A stretch of 64,000 bases of DNA from Cellvibrio sp. OA-2007 (GTDB lineage: Bacteria > Pseudomonadota > Gammaproteobacteria > Pseudomonadales > Cellvibrionaceae), in assembly GCF_000953825.1 (NCBI RefSeq), contig NZ_BBUL01000096.1, positions 186,001 through 250,000 of the forward strand. The letters are read 5' to 3'. The notes under the pieces are model-generated. The model did not search any database. It saw nothing but the letters and a program-made list of their open reading frames with translations, and was not told the origin of the DNA. Position 1 is the first letter of the stretch. Every line of letters starts with the position of its first letter. Shown piece by piece: positions 29,343 to 38,693 of the stretch. The position numbers and the translations under genes were made by a program.

Positions 29343-29391
29343 AGCAGCTCTACATCCGGTTAACATTATTTTTTTGCAGACTGTGCTCAGA

Positions 29392-31041
29392 CTACAGACT
29401 TTTTACATATTCCACCAAAGCCCAGCGCTGCTCATCGCTTAAATTTGTGCCATATTCGTGACCAGCATTGGAATTGCCGCGCTGGCGAGCATCAAAAAAA
29501 CTGGTGTCGGGTGCTTCGCTATAGACATGCCCTACTTTTACTAAATCCAAGTCAATATTGCCAACATAAAATGTCACAGGGCGTTCATTGGCAGGCAATA
29601 ACAGATCATAAATGCTGGGCACCGAGCCATTATGCAAATAGGGTGCAGAGGCCCAGACACCGTTAATAGGCCGCGCCTTGTAGCTGTTAAATACCGTTTG
29701 TGTGGGCGGGTCATCATTGGAGCGATATTCTGTCACAATCGCTTTAATCGTTTGCCAGGGTTGATTTAACAATGCGCCGGTCGCCACATGGGTGACCAAA
29801 TCTAACGGTGTTGTTTCCGCCGGTAATTTATCGCCAAACAATACCATGGCTTTATCGCCTTCCAGCACACCGCTTTTTACTTTGCGATTGATAAAATTTT
29901 CTACCATGAGTGGATCAGTGCCAACTTGCTGATAAGGAACTAATACCGCTTGCAGCTTGCGCGTTTTATCTGTTGGATCGGGAATGCTATGGCATTGCAC
30001 ACAGTGCTGTTCATAGAGCTTTTTGCCATCCGCCATTTTTTCTGTATTTAATTCGCCTGCAATTGCTACAGGCCATTGCGGCGCAACCAATTGATAAAAA
30101 TCTTTTTGAATCACGCCTAAATTGTTGATGCGGATAGAGGATTGATAAGTGAGTTTATTTTTAGGAACAGTAACAGTACCGTACACCGCCAATGCAGTAA
30201 TTGCATTTTGAAACAGTGGACCGGGCTCTTTATTGGGTGCCGATGCATTCCACTGCACAACATCGAGATGTGAGGCATCCCAGAGTACCGGATAACTTGT
30301 GGGTGCATCCGGTGCGTGAACATTTTGCGGAAGATTAAGTGCCTCTACTGCAATAGCATTAAAAATTTGACCAAACGCATCGAGCCGGCCATGCCCATAG
30401 GCAACCTCACTGGCATTCACCGCATAATGTTTTTCCAGCTCTTCAATACGGGTTTGTATTTGTGTTGCCACCGCATCTTCCGTGAGCGTTTTATCAGCGG
30501 CAATCAGTGGTGCAGAAAAACGTAAAAACTTATCACTATCCCCTAGCGTGGCTTTTAGTGCTGCCAGTACTTTTTGTTCAAACTGTGTGTAATCAATTAG
30601 CGCTTGGCCGCCATCAATACGAATACGTTTACCATTAATGCGTACTTGCCCGGTGTGGCATGCAGCGCAGGTTAACCCGAGATAATCGCCATTTTTTTTA
30701 TCCGCATCGCGCACCAAACCAACCGGTAAACCATCGGGATTGTATTCATCTGCCGCGGTGGTGACAAAACCCAATGCCGCCATATGATTATTATCGCGGA
30801 AGGCGATGGACGAATCTGGCTGCTCCAAGGCGAGAAACCAATCGTAGGGAATAAAACGGGAACCAAATGAGGTGAAGGATAATTGTTGGCGGGTTTGATG
30901 GTCCCAGCCTTGCTCCAGATAGATCGTATCATCAGCGCTTGCCGCCTGACTGACGGCACCACACAGCAACACAGGGAAAAAATTGTACGCTATCTGCTGC
31001 AAGAGGGAGGAAACACCTCTAGTGGAGATCATTTGCTTCAT
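29392..31041 (-). CDS. Dihaem cytochrome c, RoxA/RoxB-like
   Basis: 549 residues. ATG 31041 has GAGGA upstream. A signal peptide (LLCGAVSQAASA) leads to a periplasmic protein with two haem motifs, CAACH near 132 and CVQCH near 347. Near the C-terminus is the stretch ARPINGVWASAPYLHNGS, as in the RoxA/RoxB/LoxA branch of dihaem cytochromes; RoxA and RoxB cleave rubber with oxygen, other branch members have unknown substrates or peroxidase-like activity. It is the first gene of an operon with the DUF1800 and DUF1501 genes. The substrate here is not known. Confidence 0.8.
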   Translation of the reverse strand: MKQMISTRGVSSLLQQIAYNFFPVLLCGAVSQAASADDTIYLEQGWDHQTRQQLSFTSFGSRFIPYDWFLALEQPDSSIAFRDNNHMAALGFVTTAADEYNPDGLPVGLVRDADKKNGDYLGLTCAACHTGQVRINGKRIRIDGGQALIDYTQFEQKVLAALKATLGDSDKFLRFSAPLIAADKTLTEDAVATQIQTRIEELEKHYAVNASEVAYGHGRLDAFGQIFNAIAVEALNLPQNVHAPDAPTSYPVLWDASHLDVVQWNASAPNKEPGPLFQNAITALAVYGTVTVPKNKLTYQSSIRINNLGVIQKDFYQLVAPQWPVAIAGELNTEKMADGKKLYEQHCVQCHSIPDPTDKTRKLQAVLVPYQQVGTDPLMVENFINRKVKSGVLEGDKAMVLFGDKLPAETTPLDLVTHVATGALLNQPWQTIKAIVTEYRSNDDPPTQTVFNSYKARPINGVWASAPYLHNGSVPSIYDLLLPANERPVTFYVGNIDLDLVKVGHVYSEAPDTSFFDARQRGNSNAGHEYGTNLSDEQRWALVEYVKSL

Positions 31042-31191
31042 GCTGCATCCTCAACATTTTACGGTAGCGCTGAATCATCCACTGATTAAGCACCACCTTA
31101 ATAATATGGCGAATGAGATTCTCTCCTTGCAGACTTGGATTTTTCTACCTCACTACTATAGACGAATAATCAAACAATTATATTACGTGCC

Positions 31192-32733
31192 CTAACGCCG
31201 ACCACCGAGTAGTGAGCCCAGAATACCGCGCACAATTTGTCGCCCAAGGTTGCTGCCAATGGCGCGGGCGGCGCTTTTAGCAAATGCATCCACCGCAGAA
31301 TCGCGTTTGGCACTGGTGCGCCCTGCTGGTTGTTGCGCGCGCGCCTGTTCTTTTTGTTGCTGCTCTTGAGCTTTTTGCTGTTGTTTAAAAATCCGCTCCT
31401 GCTCAACGCGTAACTGTTCCTGAATTTTTTGTTGCTGTTCCGATTGCGCTTGTTGTGCAACACGGGCTTTTAAAATTTCATAGGCGGATTCACGGTCAAT
31501 CATTTGGTTGTAAATCGCTTTATAAGGTGAGCGCGCCATCACCTCGCTGCGCTCTTCATCATTCAATGGGCCAATGCGCGATGCAGGTGGCGCAACCATT
31601 ACCCGCTCTACGGGTGTAGGCGAACCTTTTTCATCTAATACGGATACCAAGGCTTCACCTATGCCCAATTCGGTGATGACTACCTCGGTTGAAAATGCCG
31701 GATTCGCGCGAAAAGTTTGCGCGGCGATTTTTACCGCTTTTTGATCTTTAGGGGTATAGGCGCGCAGGGCGTGCTGAATGCGATTGCCCAATTGGCCGAG
31801 CACAGTATCGGGAATATCTGCCGGGCTTTGCGAGACAAAATAAATGCCTACACCTTTGGAGCGAATCAAACGCACGACTTGTTCGATTTTATCGACTAGT
31901 AATTTTGGCGCGCCGTCGAATAACAAATGTGCCTCATCAAAAAAGAACACCATTTTAGGTTTATCTGCATCACCCTGCTCGGGCAAGTTTTCAAATAATT
32001 CGGATATTAACCAGAGTAAAAAGATAGAGTAGAGTTTGGGCTGATTAATTAACGTGGTGGCATCCAGAATATTGATAACGCCTGTGCCTTCTAGCGTAAT
32101 TTGCATCAGATGATTTAAATCCAGCGCAGGCTCACCAAAAAAATGTTCGGCGCCTTCCTGCTCCAGCATCATCAAGCGGCGCTGGATTGCGGCAATACTG
32201 GCTTCACTGATTCCGCCATATTCGTCTTCCAGATTTTTGCGTTCGTCCTTCATCCAGTTGAGCATGGCCTGCAGGTCTTTGAGATCCAGCATTAACATGC
32301 CTTGATCATCGGCAATTTTAAACGCAGCATAGAGCACACCGGTTTGGGTCTCGTTGAGATCAAAAAAATTCGCGAGCAGTAGTGGACCAAAATCGGAAAT
32401 CGTAGCCCGCACCGGATGGCCTTTTTTTGCGTACAAATCCCAAAACACACAGGGAAACAAACGTTGCTGGTAATCGCTAATATTCATTAGCTGTACGCGC
32501 TCGTCCACCTTGGGGTGAGGTTTGCCCGCTTTGGCGAGACCGGACAAATCGCCTTTAATATCCGCCATAAACACTGGCACACCGGCTTTGGCAAAACCTT
32601 CGGCGAGCACCTGCAAACTCACGGTTTTACCGGTACCGGTTGCACCGGCAATCAAACCGTGGCGATTAGCCATGCGCAAATTTAATGCTACTGCTTGTGT
32701 GCCATTGCCGCCGATAAGAAATTGATTGCTCAT
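31192..32733 (-). CDS. HerA-like ATPase (DUF853 family, YjgR-like)
   Basis: 513 residues from ATG 32733 (AGGAG five bases upstream; the GTG at 32736 is less likely). Walker A is GATGTGKT, Walker B is in MVFFFDEAHLLFD, and SQSPADIPD follows. A Gln/Lys-rich coiled region (about 420-475) and a Gly/Arg tail (GILGSLLGGRR) end the protein. The family is related to HerA/VirB4 ring ATPases; its cellular role is not established. There is no neighbouring NurA nuclease gene, so it is the orphan type. Confidence 0.88.
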   Translation of the reverse strand: MSNQFLIGGNGTQAVALNLRMANRHGLIAGATGTGKTVSLQVLAEGFAKAGVPVFMADIKGDLSGLAKAGKPHPKVDERVQLMNISDYQQRLFPCVFWDLYAKKGHPVRATISDFGPLLLANFFDLNETQTGVLYAAFKIADDQGMLMLDLKDLQAMLNWMKDERKNLEDEYGGISEASIAAIQRRLMMLEQEGAEHFFGEPALDLNHLMQITLEGTGVINILDATTLINQPKLYSIFLLWLISELFENLPEQGDADKPKMVFFFDEAHLLFDGAPKLLVDKIEQVVRLIRSKGVGIYFVSQSPADIPDTVLGQLGNRIQHALRAYTPKDQKAVKIAAQTFRANPAFSTEVVITELGIGEALVSVLDEKGSPTPVERVMVAPPASRIGPLNDEERSEVMARSPYKAIYNQMIDRESAYEILKARVAQQAQSEQQQKIQEQLRVEQERIFKQQQKAQEQQQKEQARAQQPAGRTSAKRDSAVDAFAKSAARAIGSNLGRQIVRGILGSLLGGRR

Positions 32734-32778
32734 CACAACTCCTGAAAAAAATATTTTATTGCTGCTGATTTTTGACCA

Positions 32779-33399
32779 CTATTGCTGCTGAAACTCCGCA
32801 TACACTTCAAGCGCAACTGTATCGCCAATTGCGGGAATTAAATAATCAACACCAAAGGTGGAACGATTAAATGTACTGGTAGCGGAAAAACCCAAGGTAT
32901 AAAAACCGGTGAGCATATTATTAGCACCGCCGTTAAAGGTGACGGTTAAATCGATGGGCGCAGTAACTCCGTGCAGGCTTAGCTCACCAGAAAATACAGC
33001 AGAATTTTGATCGATTAGGTTGACGTTAGTGGTCTTGAAAAAAGCTTGCGGATATTTTTCTGCATCAAACCAACTGCTGCCACGCAAGGTTTCTTCCAGA
33101 TCGGGATTATTAACATCGAGACTGGCAATATCGATAATTGCCGATAGTTTTGCGGCGGCAATATTTTTGGGATCAAATTCGAGAGTTGCATCGACCTTAT
33201 TAAAACGCCCCACAAACGTAGATAAACCCATGTGATTGATTTTAAACAACACCGCAACATGGGTTTGATCGAGTTTGTAGGAACCTTTTTCTAATTGCAC
33301 TATGCCGGTTTTTACTCTGGGTTGAATCAATGTGCCGCAACTTACCAAAAAAACACTGACAACCAACACGATTATTATTTTTAGCCAATGATTGGGCAT
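32779..33399 (-). CDS. YceI-family lipoprotein
   Basis: 206 residues. The leader ends in the lipobox VFLVSCG (Cys at about 21). The rest is the YceI lipocalin-like fold: SYKLDQTHVAVLFKINHMGLS at the start of the domain, ATLEFDPKN, WFDAEKYPQAFFKT and GVTAPIDLTVTF. YceI proteins bind isoprenoid or amphiphilic ligands in the periplasm. AAGGAG lies upstream. It is 45 bases before the HerA-like gene on the same strand, perhaps co-transcribed, with no functional link known. Confidence 0.88.
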   Translation of the reverse strand: MPNHWLKIIIVLVVSVFLVSCGTLIQPRVKTGIVQLEKGSYKLDQTHVAVLFKINHMGLSTFVGRFNKVDATLEFDPKNIAAAKLSAIIDIASLDVNNPDLEETLRGSSWFDAEKYPQAFFKTTNVNLIDQNSAVFSGELSLHGVTAPIDLTVTFNGGANNMLTGFYTLGFSATSTFNRSTFGVDYLIPAIGDTVALEVYAEFQQQ

Positions 33400-33434
33400 A
33401 ACAAATAACTCCTTCCGCTTAGGTTAAACCTGCC

Positions 33435-34085
33435 TTACATAGTCGCCGATGTCGCGTTGTGTTTAGCGTAGAACTGACGCAGCTGGTGCTTGGGGGTTTT
33501 GGTCAGTGTATGCATAAAACCAAACGACAATTCATTCACCGCATGCTGCTCGCGCAATTCGTTTAATAAACTCAACCACAAATGCGCGGTCACTTCGGCA
33601 TCGGCCAAGGCGCGGTGATAAACCCCATCACTCGGCAAATTTTTATACTGTGCCAAAGTTGCCAATTGATGATTGGGTGCCTGCTGAAAAATACGGCGTG
33701 CGGCCAACAAACTGCACGCGATGCCCGCTGAAAACTGTTTTTTAATTCGCCGCAGCTCTGCACGTAAAAATCGCTCATCAAAACTGGCATTGTGCGCAAC
33801 CAGATTGCGGCCAGCGATAAAATCATAAAAGTCGCCCATCACTTCTGCATTCTTGTGCGAGTCTTTTACCATCGCATTCGTAATACCAGTGAGATTTTCG
33901 ATAAACACAGGAATGCGCATACCGGGATTCATCAACTGCTGAAAACGATCAGTGATCCTGCCGTTTTCAATCAACACTGCGCCAATCTCAATTGCGCGGT
34001 CGCCCAGATCGGGGGATAGCCCAGTGGTTTCAAAATCAAACACCACCAATTGATCGGCAGGCAAACGATGATAATCAATATTCAT
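33435..34085 (-). CDS. DnaQ-like 3'-5' exonuclease
   Basis: 216 residues from ATG 34085; the open frame upstream overlaps the min terminator. The exonuclease motifs are present: Exo I VVFDFETTGLS, Exo II VAHNASFDERFL and the Exo III region YHRALADAEVTAHL with the HxAxxD His and Asp. This is the DEDDh family to which the Pol III epsilon subunit belongs. The sequence lacks a clear beta-clamp motif and is shorter than typical DnaQ, so it is likely an accessory exonuclease rather than the replicative proofreader. Confidence 0.85.
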   Translation of the reverse strand: MNIDYHRLPADQLVVFDFETTGLSPDLGDRAIEIGAVLIENGRITDRFQQLMNPGMRIPVFIENLTGITNAMVKDSHKNAEVMGDFYDFIAGRNLVAHNASFDERFLRAELRRIKKQFSAGIACSLLAARRIFQQAPNHQLATLAQYKNLPSDGVYHRALADAEVTAHLWLSLLNELREQHAVNELSFGFMHTLTKTPKHQLRQFYAKHNATSATM

Positions 34086-34124
34086 AAAACAACAGACCGT
34101 TTGAACAATAAAATTATGCACAAT

Positions 34125-34161
34125 AAAAAAGGGATGCACTGCAGTCAGCGCATCCCTTTTT
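34125..34161. terminator. Terminator of minCDE
   Basis: AAAAAAGGGATGC (34125-34137) and GCATCCCTTTTT (34150-34161) with a 12-base loop. On the minus strand it closes minCDE; it lies upstream of the exonuclease gene and prevents read-through into it. Confidence 0.9.
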
Positions 34162-34189
34162 AGCTGCTAACAACTGGCAGCAACATGGG

Positions 34190-34447
34190 TTAATCCGGCA
34201 GAGTGATGTTCAACTCCAACACCGAACAGTTATCGGAGTTGTCGAGGTTGACGGTCACCTGATCCGAATCAATATTGATGTATTTGCGAATCACTGCAAT
34301 GATTTCCTGCTGCATTTGCGGCAAAAAATCTGGCTGATTCAGATTGCGTTTGGTGCGCTCGTGCGCAACGATAATTTGCAGACGCTCCTTGGCAACCGAT
34401 GCCGACGAGGGCGCGCGCTTCTTGCGCAGGTAGTCAAAAATACTCAC
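34190..34447 (-). CDS. minE: Cell division topological specificity factor MinE
   Basis: 85 residues. It displaces MinC from MinD and drives Min oscillation, so that division occurs at mid-cell. The anti-MinCD helix region ([12 protein letters not shown]) and the C-terminal dimer domain ([11 protein letters not shown]) are clear. The start codon is GTG at 34447, with GGGGG upstream; no ATG is available at the right place. It is separated from minD by three bases. Confidence 0.95.
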   Translation of the reverse strand: MSIFDYLRKKRAPSSASVAKERLQIIVAHERTKRNLNQPDFLPQMQQEIIAVIRKYINIDSDQVTVNLDNSDNCSVLELNITLPD

Positions 34448-34450
34448 GGC

Positions 34451-35260
34451 TTATACCCCCAGCAAACGCTTCAGAAAACTTTTCTTTTCCGCTTCCAGGA
34501 AGCGGTGCGGGATTTCTTTACCTAACAAACGATCAACTGCATCGTTATAGGCTTGGCCAGCAGCGGTGGTCTCATCCAGAATCACCGGAGTACCTTGGTT
34601 AGAGGCTTTTAATACCGCTTCTGATTCAGGAATTACACCGAGCAGTGGAATGGCCAAAATTTCTTCTACATCGTTCACACTCAGCATTTCGCCGGCTTCA
34701 ACCCGCACAGGATTGTAACGCGTCAACAACAGATGCTCTTTAATGGGTTCGAGGTTTTGTTCAGCGCGACGGGATTTGCTTTGCAATATGCCGAGAATGC
34801 GATCTGAGTCGCGCACGGAAGATACTTCCGGGTTGGTTACAACAATGGCGATGTCAGCAAAGTACAAAGCCATTAATGCGCCCTGCTCAATACCCGCCGG
34901 CGAATCGCAGACTATGTATTCAAAATCTTTAGCTAACTCGTTGATGACCGCTTCCACACCGTCGCGGGTCAGCGCATCTTTATCGCGGGTTTGCGAGGCG
35001 GGCAATACATACAGACCTTCGGTACGTTTATCTTTAATCAGCGCTTGATTGAGAGTGGATTCACCTTTCACCACGTTGACAAAATCGTATACCACGCGGC
35101 GCTCGCAACCCATAATTAAATCGAGGTTACGCAGACCCACATCAAAATCGATCACCACAGTTTTATGGCCGCGCATAGCCAAACCGGTACTGATTGCTGC
35201 GCTGGAGGTGGTTTTTCCCACTCCGCCCTTACCTGATGTAACAACGATAATCTTGGCCAA
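34451..35260 (-). CDS. minD: Septum site-determining ATPase MinD
   Basis: 269 residues from TTG 35260, almost exactly the E. coli length. An ideal AGGAG (35267-35271) lies six bases upstream, and translation gives (M)AKIIVVTSGKGGVGKTT, the standard MinD N-terminus. The ATG at 35284 would add eight non-conserved residues and lacks a ribosome site. The deviant Walker A (KGGVGKT), the CDSPAGIE motif and the C-terminal amphipathic membrane helix (KKSFLKRLLGV) are present. MinD recruits MinC to the membrane. Confidence 0.95.
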   Translation of the reverse strand: MAKIIVVTSGKGGVGKTTSSAAISTGLAMRGHKTVVIDFDVGLRNLDLIMGCERRVVYDFVNVVKGESTLNQALIKDKRTEGLYVLPASQTRDKDALTRDGVEAVINELAKDFEYIVCDSPAGIEQGALMALYFADIAIVVTNPEVSSVRDSDRILGILQSKSRRAEQNLEPIKEHLLLTRYNPVRVEAGEMLSVNDVEEILAIPLLGVIPESEAVLKASNQGTPVILDETTAAGQAYNDAVDRLLGKEIPHRFLEAEKKSFLKRLLGV

Positions 35261-35343
35261 GGTAGGCTCCTGTAAAATATTCAAAGTCTAAAAAATCAAG
35301 GCGTGGAAAAATTCATTATTTGATAAATGTTTAATCCACAGTG

Positions 35344-36102
35344 TTAATTGCTAACCAGTGCCTCAAGGATAACTTTTTCACCACTGAGTGATGCTTGCAC
35401 CGGCTTTTTAAATAATTCTTTTGGTAGTGAATCTTGCAGCACAAAATTACCGGCAATTGAAATCAGCTCGGCTTCCATTTGCTGACAAAAAATTCGCGCG
35501 CTTTCATCGCCTTTGACACCGGCGAGTGCACGGCCGCGCAGTGTGCCGTAAATATGAATATGGCCATCAGCCAATACTTCTGCCCCTTCACTCACTTGCG
35601 CCAGCACAATCAAATCCGCACCTTCGGCGTAAATTTGTTGGCCAGAGCGCACCGGGCGGGTAATCACCTTGCTCTGGCGCTGTACCAAACGCTCTTCAAT
35701 AACGGTTTCTACCACCGTTTCTACGACGCGTTCGATCACCGTTTCAACCTGCGGCGCGGCCTCTTGCTTGGGGAGTTTAAGCGCGCGTTCGCTGGGTGTT
35801 GGCAATACCGCCAAACCGGTTTTATTAACGGCTGCTAACAATACCTCAGGTACACCGCTAAAACCTAGTGGTTGTAAGTCCAGTTCGCGGCAAATGGCCA
35901 GCAAATCAGCAGGTTTTTTCAGGTTTTCGGGGTTTTCCAGGCGGTCCAGATTGATCAACACCGGTGAGTTGGTAAAGAACTGCGGCGCCTGCACAATTTT
36001 CTCTTTAAGTTCCGCTAACAAACTCTTGGGTTCATAGCGCACAATCGCCAGTACCACCACGGTAACAGCACTGCCTTTTAGCTGGAAATTCACATCGATC
36101 AT
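35344..36102 (-). CDS. minC: Septum site-determining protein MinC
   Basis: 252 residues from ATG 36102 (AGAGAG upstream); the earlier ATG at 36129 has no ribosome site. The N-terminal FtsZ-inhibiting domain (about 1-100) is joined by a Val/Glu-rich stretch (VIERVVETVVETVIEE) to the C-terminal beta-helix that binds MinD (VRSGQQIYAEGADLIVL, IHIYGTLRGRALAG). The linker is more acidic and repetitive than usual. First gene of minCDE. Confidence 0.95.
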   Translation of the reverse strand: MIDVNFQLKGSAVTVVVLAIVRYEPKSLLAELKEKIVQAPQFFTNSPVLINLDRLENPENLKKPADLLAICRELDLQPLGFSGVPEVLLAAVNKTGLAVLPTPSERALKLPKQEAAPQVETVIERVVETVVETVIEERLVQRQSKVITRPVRSGQQIYAEGADLIVLAQVSEGAEVLADGHIHIYGTLRGRALAGVKGDESARIFCQQMEAELISIAGNFVLQDSLPKELFKKPVQASLSGEKVILEALVSN

Positions 36103-36284
36103 GCGCGGCTCTCTGCTTGCTTGCATCATTACAAAAGTGCGCCATTATCGGGTCACTAGTTGATTAGTCAAGCGAGAGACTCTTTACAGTTCAGCTCGGG
36201 TTAAGCGCGCAGCTCTTATAAATGAACCAATGCTACCTATCCGCCCTCTTAAGGGCACACTACGGCACTCAAGTGAGAACCATC

Positions 36285-37850
36285 ATGACTAGCCAGCTTC
36301 TGCAACGCCCCACAAAATTTGCGTTAATGATCAGTCTGCTAATGCCATTATTGGTGGGCTGTACAACAACCCAAGCGGTCAGCCAAACCAGCGACAGCAC
36401 CACAGCCGCACAAGCGAGTTTTAGCGAGGCGCAGCTGGATTCACTGTTGGCACCCATCGCACTCTACCCGGACACCGTTTTATCCCACGTGCTAATCGCC
36501 TCCACCTACCCGTTAGAAGTAGTTGAAGCCGATCGCTGGGCGCGCAAAAACAGCCGTTTAAAAGGCGATCAAGCGGTCAATGCGGTCGACAATCAGGATT
36601 GGGACCCGAGCGTTAAAGCGCTGGTGGCCTTCCCCGATATTTTGCAGCGCATGAGTGAAGACCTGGATTGGACCCAGCAGCTGGGTGACGCCTTTCTCGC
36701 CAGTGAAGAGCGGGTGATGGATAGTATTCAGAAACTGCGCAACCGCGCTTATGCCTCTGGCAACCTCGATAAAGTCGAGCATGTGCGGGTGGTGCGCGAA
36801 GAAAAAATCATTGTAATTGAGCCTTCGGTCGAGCGCGTTGTGTATGTACCCGCTTACGATACCCGCGTGGTCTACGGCAACTGGTGGTGGGCAGATTATC
36901 CACCGGTGTATTGGCATTACCCCAGCAGCTATGTGTTTGTATCCGGCTTCTATTGGGGGCCGCGCGTTTATATCGGCCCGCGATTTTATTTCAGTGGCTG
37001 CCACTGGCATGATCGTCGGGTCGTTGTGATTGACCGCCATCACCATCACGGCCACCGCTTTTACGATAGCCGCAGCGTAGTGCGCCATGACGATGCCAGA
37101 CACTGGCACCACAATCCAGTGCACAGACGCGGAGTTGCCTATCACGATAATGACACCCGCGAGCGCTTTCACAGCCCACGCGAAAGCTATCGCGACACCC
37201 AGCAGTATCGCGCCAATCTGCGTGACAACACCAACCTTCGAGACAACAACCTTCGTGACAACAATGGCAATCGCGGCGGCTACCTTGGAGAAAGAGGCAA
37301 CAACCGTATCGCGCCCAATAGTGCACGCGATCAACGCCAAGGGCGCGATGATCCAGCTTTACAGCGCTTGGATCGCCGCCAAGCGGGGCAAATCACCATT
37401 AATAGCGCCAATGTCAGTAATGATAGAGCAGTGCAAAGTCCGCAGCCGCGCGCTGAACAATTGCGCGAGCGGATGAACTCGCGCAATGGGCGCGAGCTGG
37501 GCAATATGCAAAACCAGGAACAAAGCAATCGTACCGAGCGACAAGGCACAGATGTTCGTCAGGCAGAGCGCATTCAACGGGCAGATTCGCGCATCCAACA
37601 GGCGCAGCAACAAAGTCGCCTTGAACGCCCAACCATCGAACGTTTGGAGCGCGCACAATCGGTAGAGCGCGTGCAAGCTGAACCCCAAGAGCGCTACGAA
37701 ACACCGCGAGTAGAACGGACGGAACGGGTAGAACGTGCTGAACGAGTAGAACGCAGCGAGCGACCACAGCGCATTGAGCGCACGGGTGGTGGCAATTACG
37801 AGCGCCAAAGTGGTGACCGTACGGAAATGCGTGGTGGCCGCGAACGCTAA
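36285..37850 (+). CDS. DUF3300 lipoprotein with a long charged tail
   Basis: 521 residues from ATG 36285. The lipobox is MPLLVGC. The DUF3300 domain covers about 40-270 (LDSLLAPIALYPDTVLSHVL, WDPSVKALVAFPDIL, VYVPAYDTRVVYGNWWW). It is followed by a His-rich stretch (RHHHHGHRFY). The last 220 residues are of low complexity: RDNTNLRDNNLRDNN and many VER-type repeats (VERTERVERAERVERSER). The function is unknown; the tail is probably disordered or coiled and outside the membrane. Divergent from minC, closed by a very strong terminator. Confidence 0.85.
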   Translation: MTSQLLQRPTKFALMISLLMPLLVGCTTTQAVSQTSDSTTAAQASFSEAQLDSLLAPIALYPDTVLSHVLIASTYPLEVVEADRWARKNSRLKGDQAVNAVDNQDWDPSVKALVAFPDILQRMSEDLDWTQQLGDAFLASEERVMDSIQKLRNRAYASGNLDKVEHVRVVREEKIIVIEPSVERVVYVPAYDTRVVYGNWWWADYPPVYWHYPSSYVFVSGFYWGPRVYIGPRFYFSGCHWHDRRVVVIDRHHHHGHRFYDSRSVVRHDDARHWHHNPVHRRGVAYHDNDTRERFHSPRESYRDTQQYRANLRDNTNLRDNNLRDNNGNRGGYLGERGNNRIAPNSARDQRQGRDDPALQRLDRRQAGQITINSANVSNDRAVQSPQPRAEQLRERMNSRNGRELGNMQNQEQSNRTERQGTDVRQAERIQRADSRIQQAQQQSRLERPTIERLERAQSVERVQAEPQERYETPRVERTERVERAERVERSERPQRIERTGGGNYERQSGDRTEMRGGRER

Positions 37851-37883
37851 ACAAGGTAAATACTCTTGCGGCAATTCCCTCTA

Positions 37884-37924
37884 ATAGCCTCAAACCAATA
37901 GTTGGTTTGAGGCTATAACTTTTT
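37884..37924 (+). terminator. Strong terminator of the DUF3300 gene
   Basis: A perfect 15-pair stem (ATAGCCTCAAACCAA, 37884-37898, with its complement 37902-37916), three-base loop TAG, then TTTTT within eight bases. Confidence 0.92.
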
Positions 37925-38039
37925 GGTACTACTCAGACAGCATCCCAGCCTGTGCTTTAAGTGCACAAGCTTTTATACTATTGCAATATTCTTGCGCCAC
38001 ACTTACCCACCAACCTCCGTACTGAGTCCATTCTTGTTT

Positions 38040-38600
38040 ATGCAGAAAATCGCACCCCTAACCCGATTTATGGCCGTTCTCCTCTTGGTCAGCGGCTTGT
38101 TTGCCTGTAGCAGTAACAAAATAGTTCGTCAGGCAGATGCCTGGCCGAGCGATATGCCCTCCCGCGCGTACTTTGTCAAAATGTACGAAGCCGATGAGAC
38201 CAACAAAAAAATCCAGACCCAGGAGGAATACCTGACCTGGATTGTACGTTTTTACAGCGGCTGGGAATTGTATCGTCGCGGCTGGATAAAAATGACCAAT
38301 GAGTTGGTATCGCAGGTCCAAGATCCAAATCAAGTAACAGAAATTCGCCACAAAATTAATCGTATCGGGCGCTTGGTATCGGGTGAGTGGGCAAAGAAAT
38401 CGGATACGCGCACTATTTATTTACGTCACGTTTCTATCTGGGGCAATGCGCTATTGGAGTCGCTCGATCGCAATGAAGCCCTGCCTTTGATTAACCGTGT
38501 TAATCAGGATGTAGACGACTTGCTCGCACACCGGATCAAGGCCGATGTCATCACCGCTGAGCGTTACTTTCCTGCGGATGAAGACGATCCATTTTTATAA
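38040..38600 (+). CDS. Hypothetical lipoprotein
   Basis: 186 residues from ATG 38040. The lipobox is VSGLFACSS. The mature region is mostly helical and polar (TQEEYLTWIVRFYSGWELYRRGW, LPLINRVNQDVDDLLAHRIK) and ends in an acidic stretch (ADEDDPFL). I do not recognise the family. It is a single gene between two terminators. Confidence 0.75.
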   Translation: MQKIAPLTRFMAVLLLVSGLFACSSNKIVRQADAWPSDMPSRAYFVKMYEADETNKKIQTQEEYLTWIVRFYSGWELYRRGWIKMTNELVSQVQDPNQVTEIRHKINRIGRLVSGEWAKKSDTRTIYLRHVSIWGNALLESLDRNEALPLINRVNQDVDDLLAHRIKADVITAERYFPADEDDPFL

Positions 38601-38619
38601 ATAATCTGGTCCGCGCCCC

Positions 38620-38678
38620 AAAAAAATCCCCAGTACTTTGAGCTGAACTTAGCAGCACATAGCGCCGGGGATTTTTTT
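38620..38678. terminator. Probable bidirectional terminator
   Basis: AAAAAATCCCC (about 38621-38631) and GGGGATTTTTTT (38667-38678) enclose about 35 bases that can fold further (GCTG...CAGC). It serves the lipoprotein gene and, from the other side, the M50 protease gene. Confidence 0.65.
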
Positions 38679-38693
38679 ATGCAGCTATATAAT

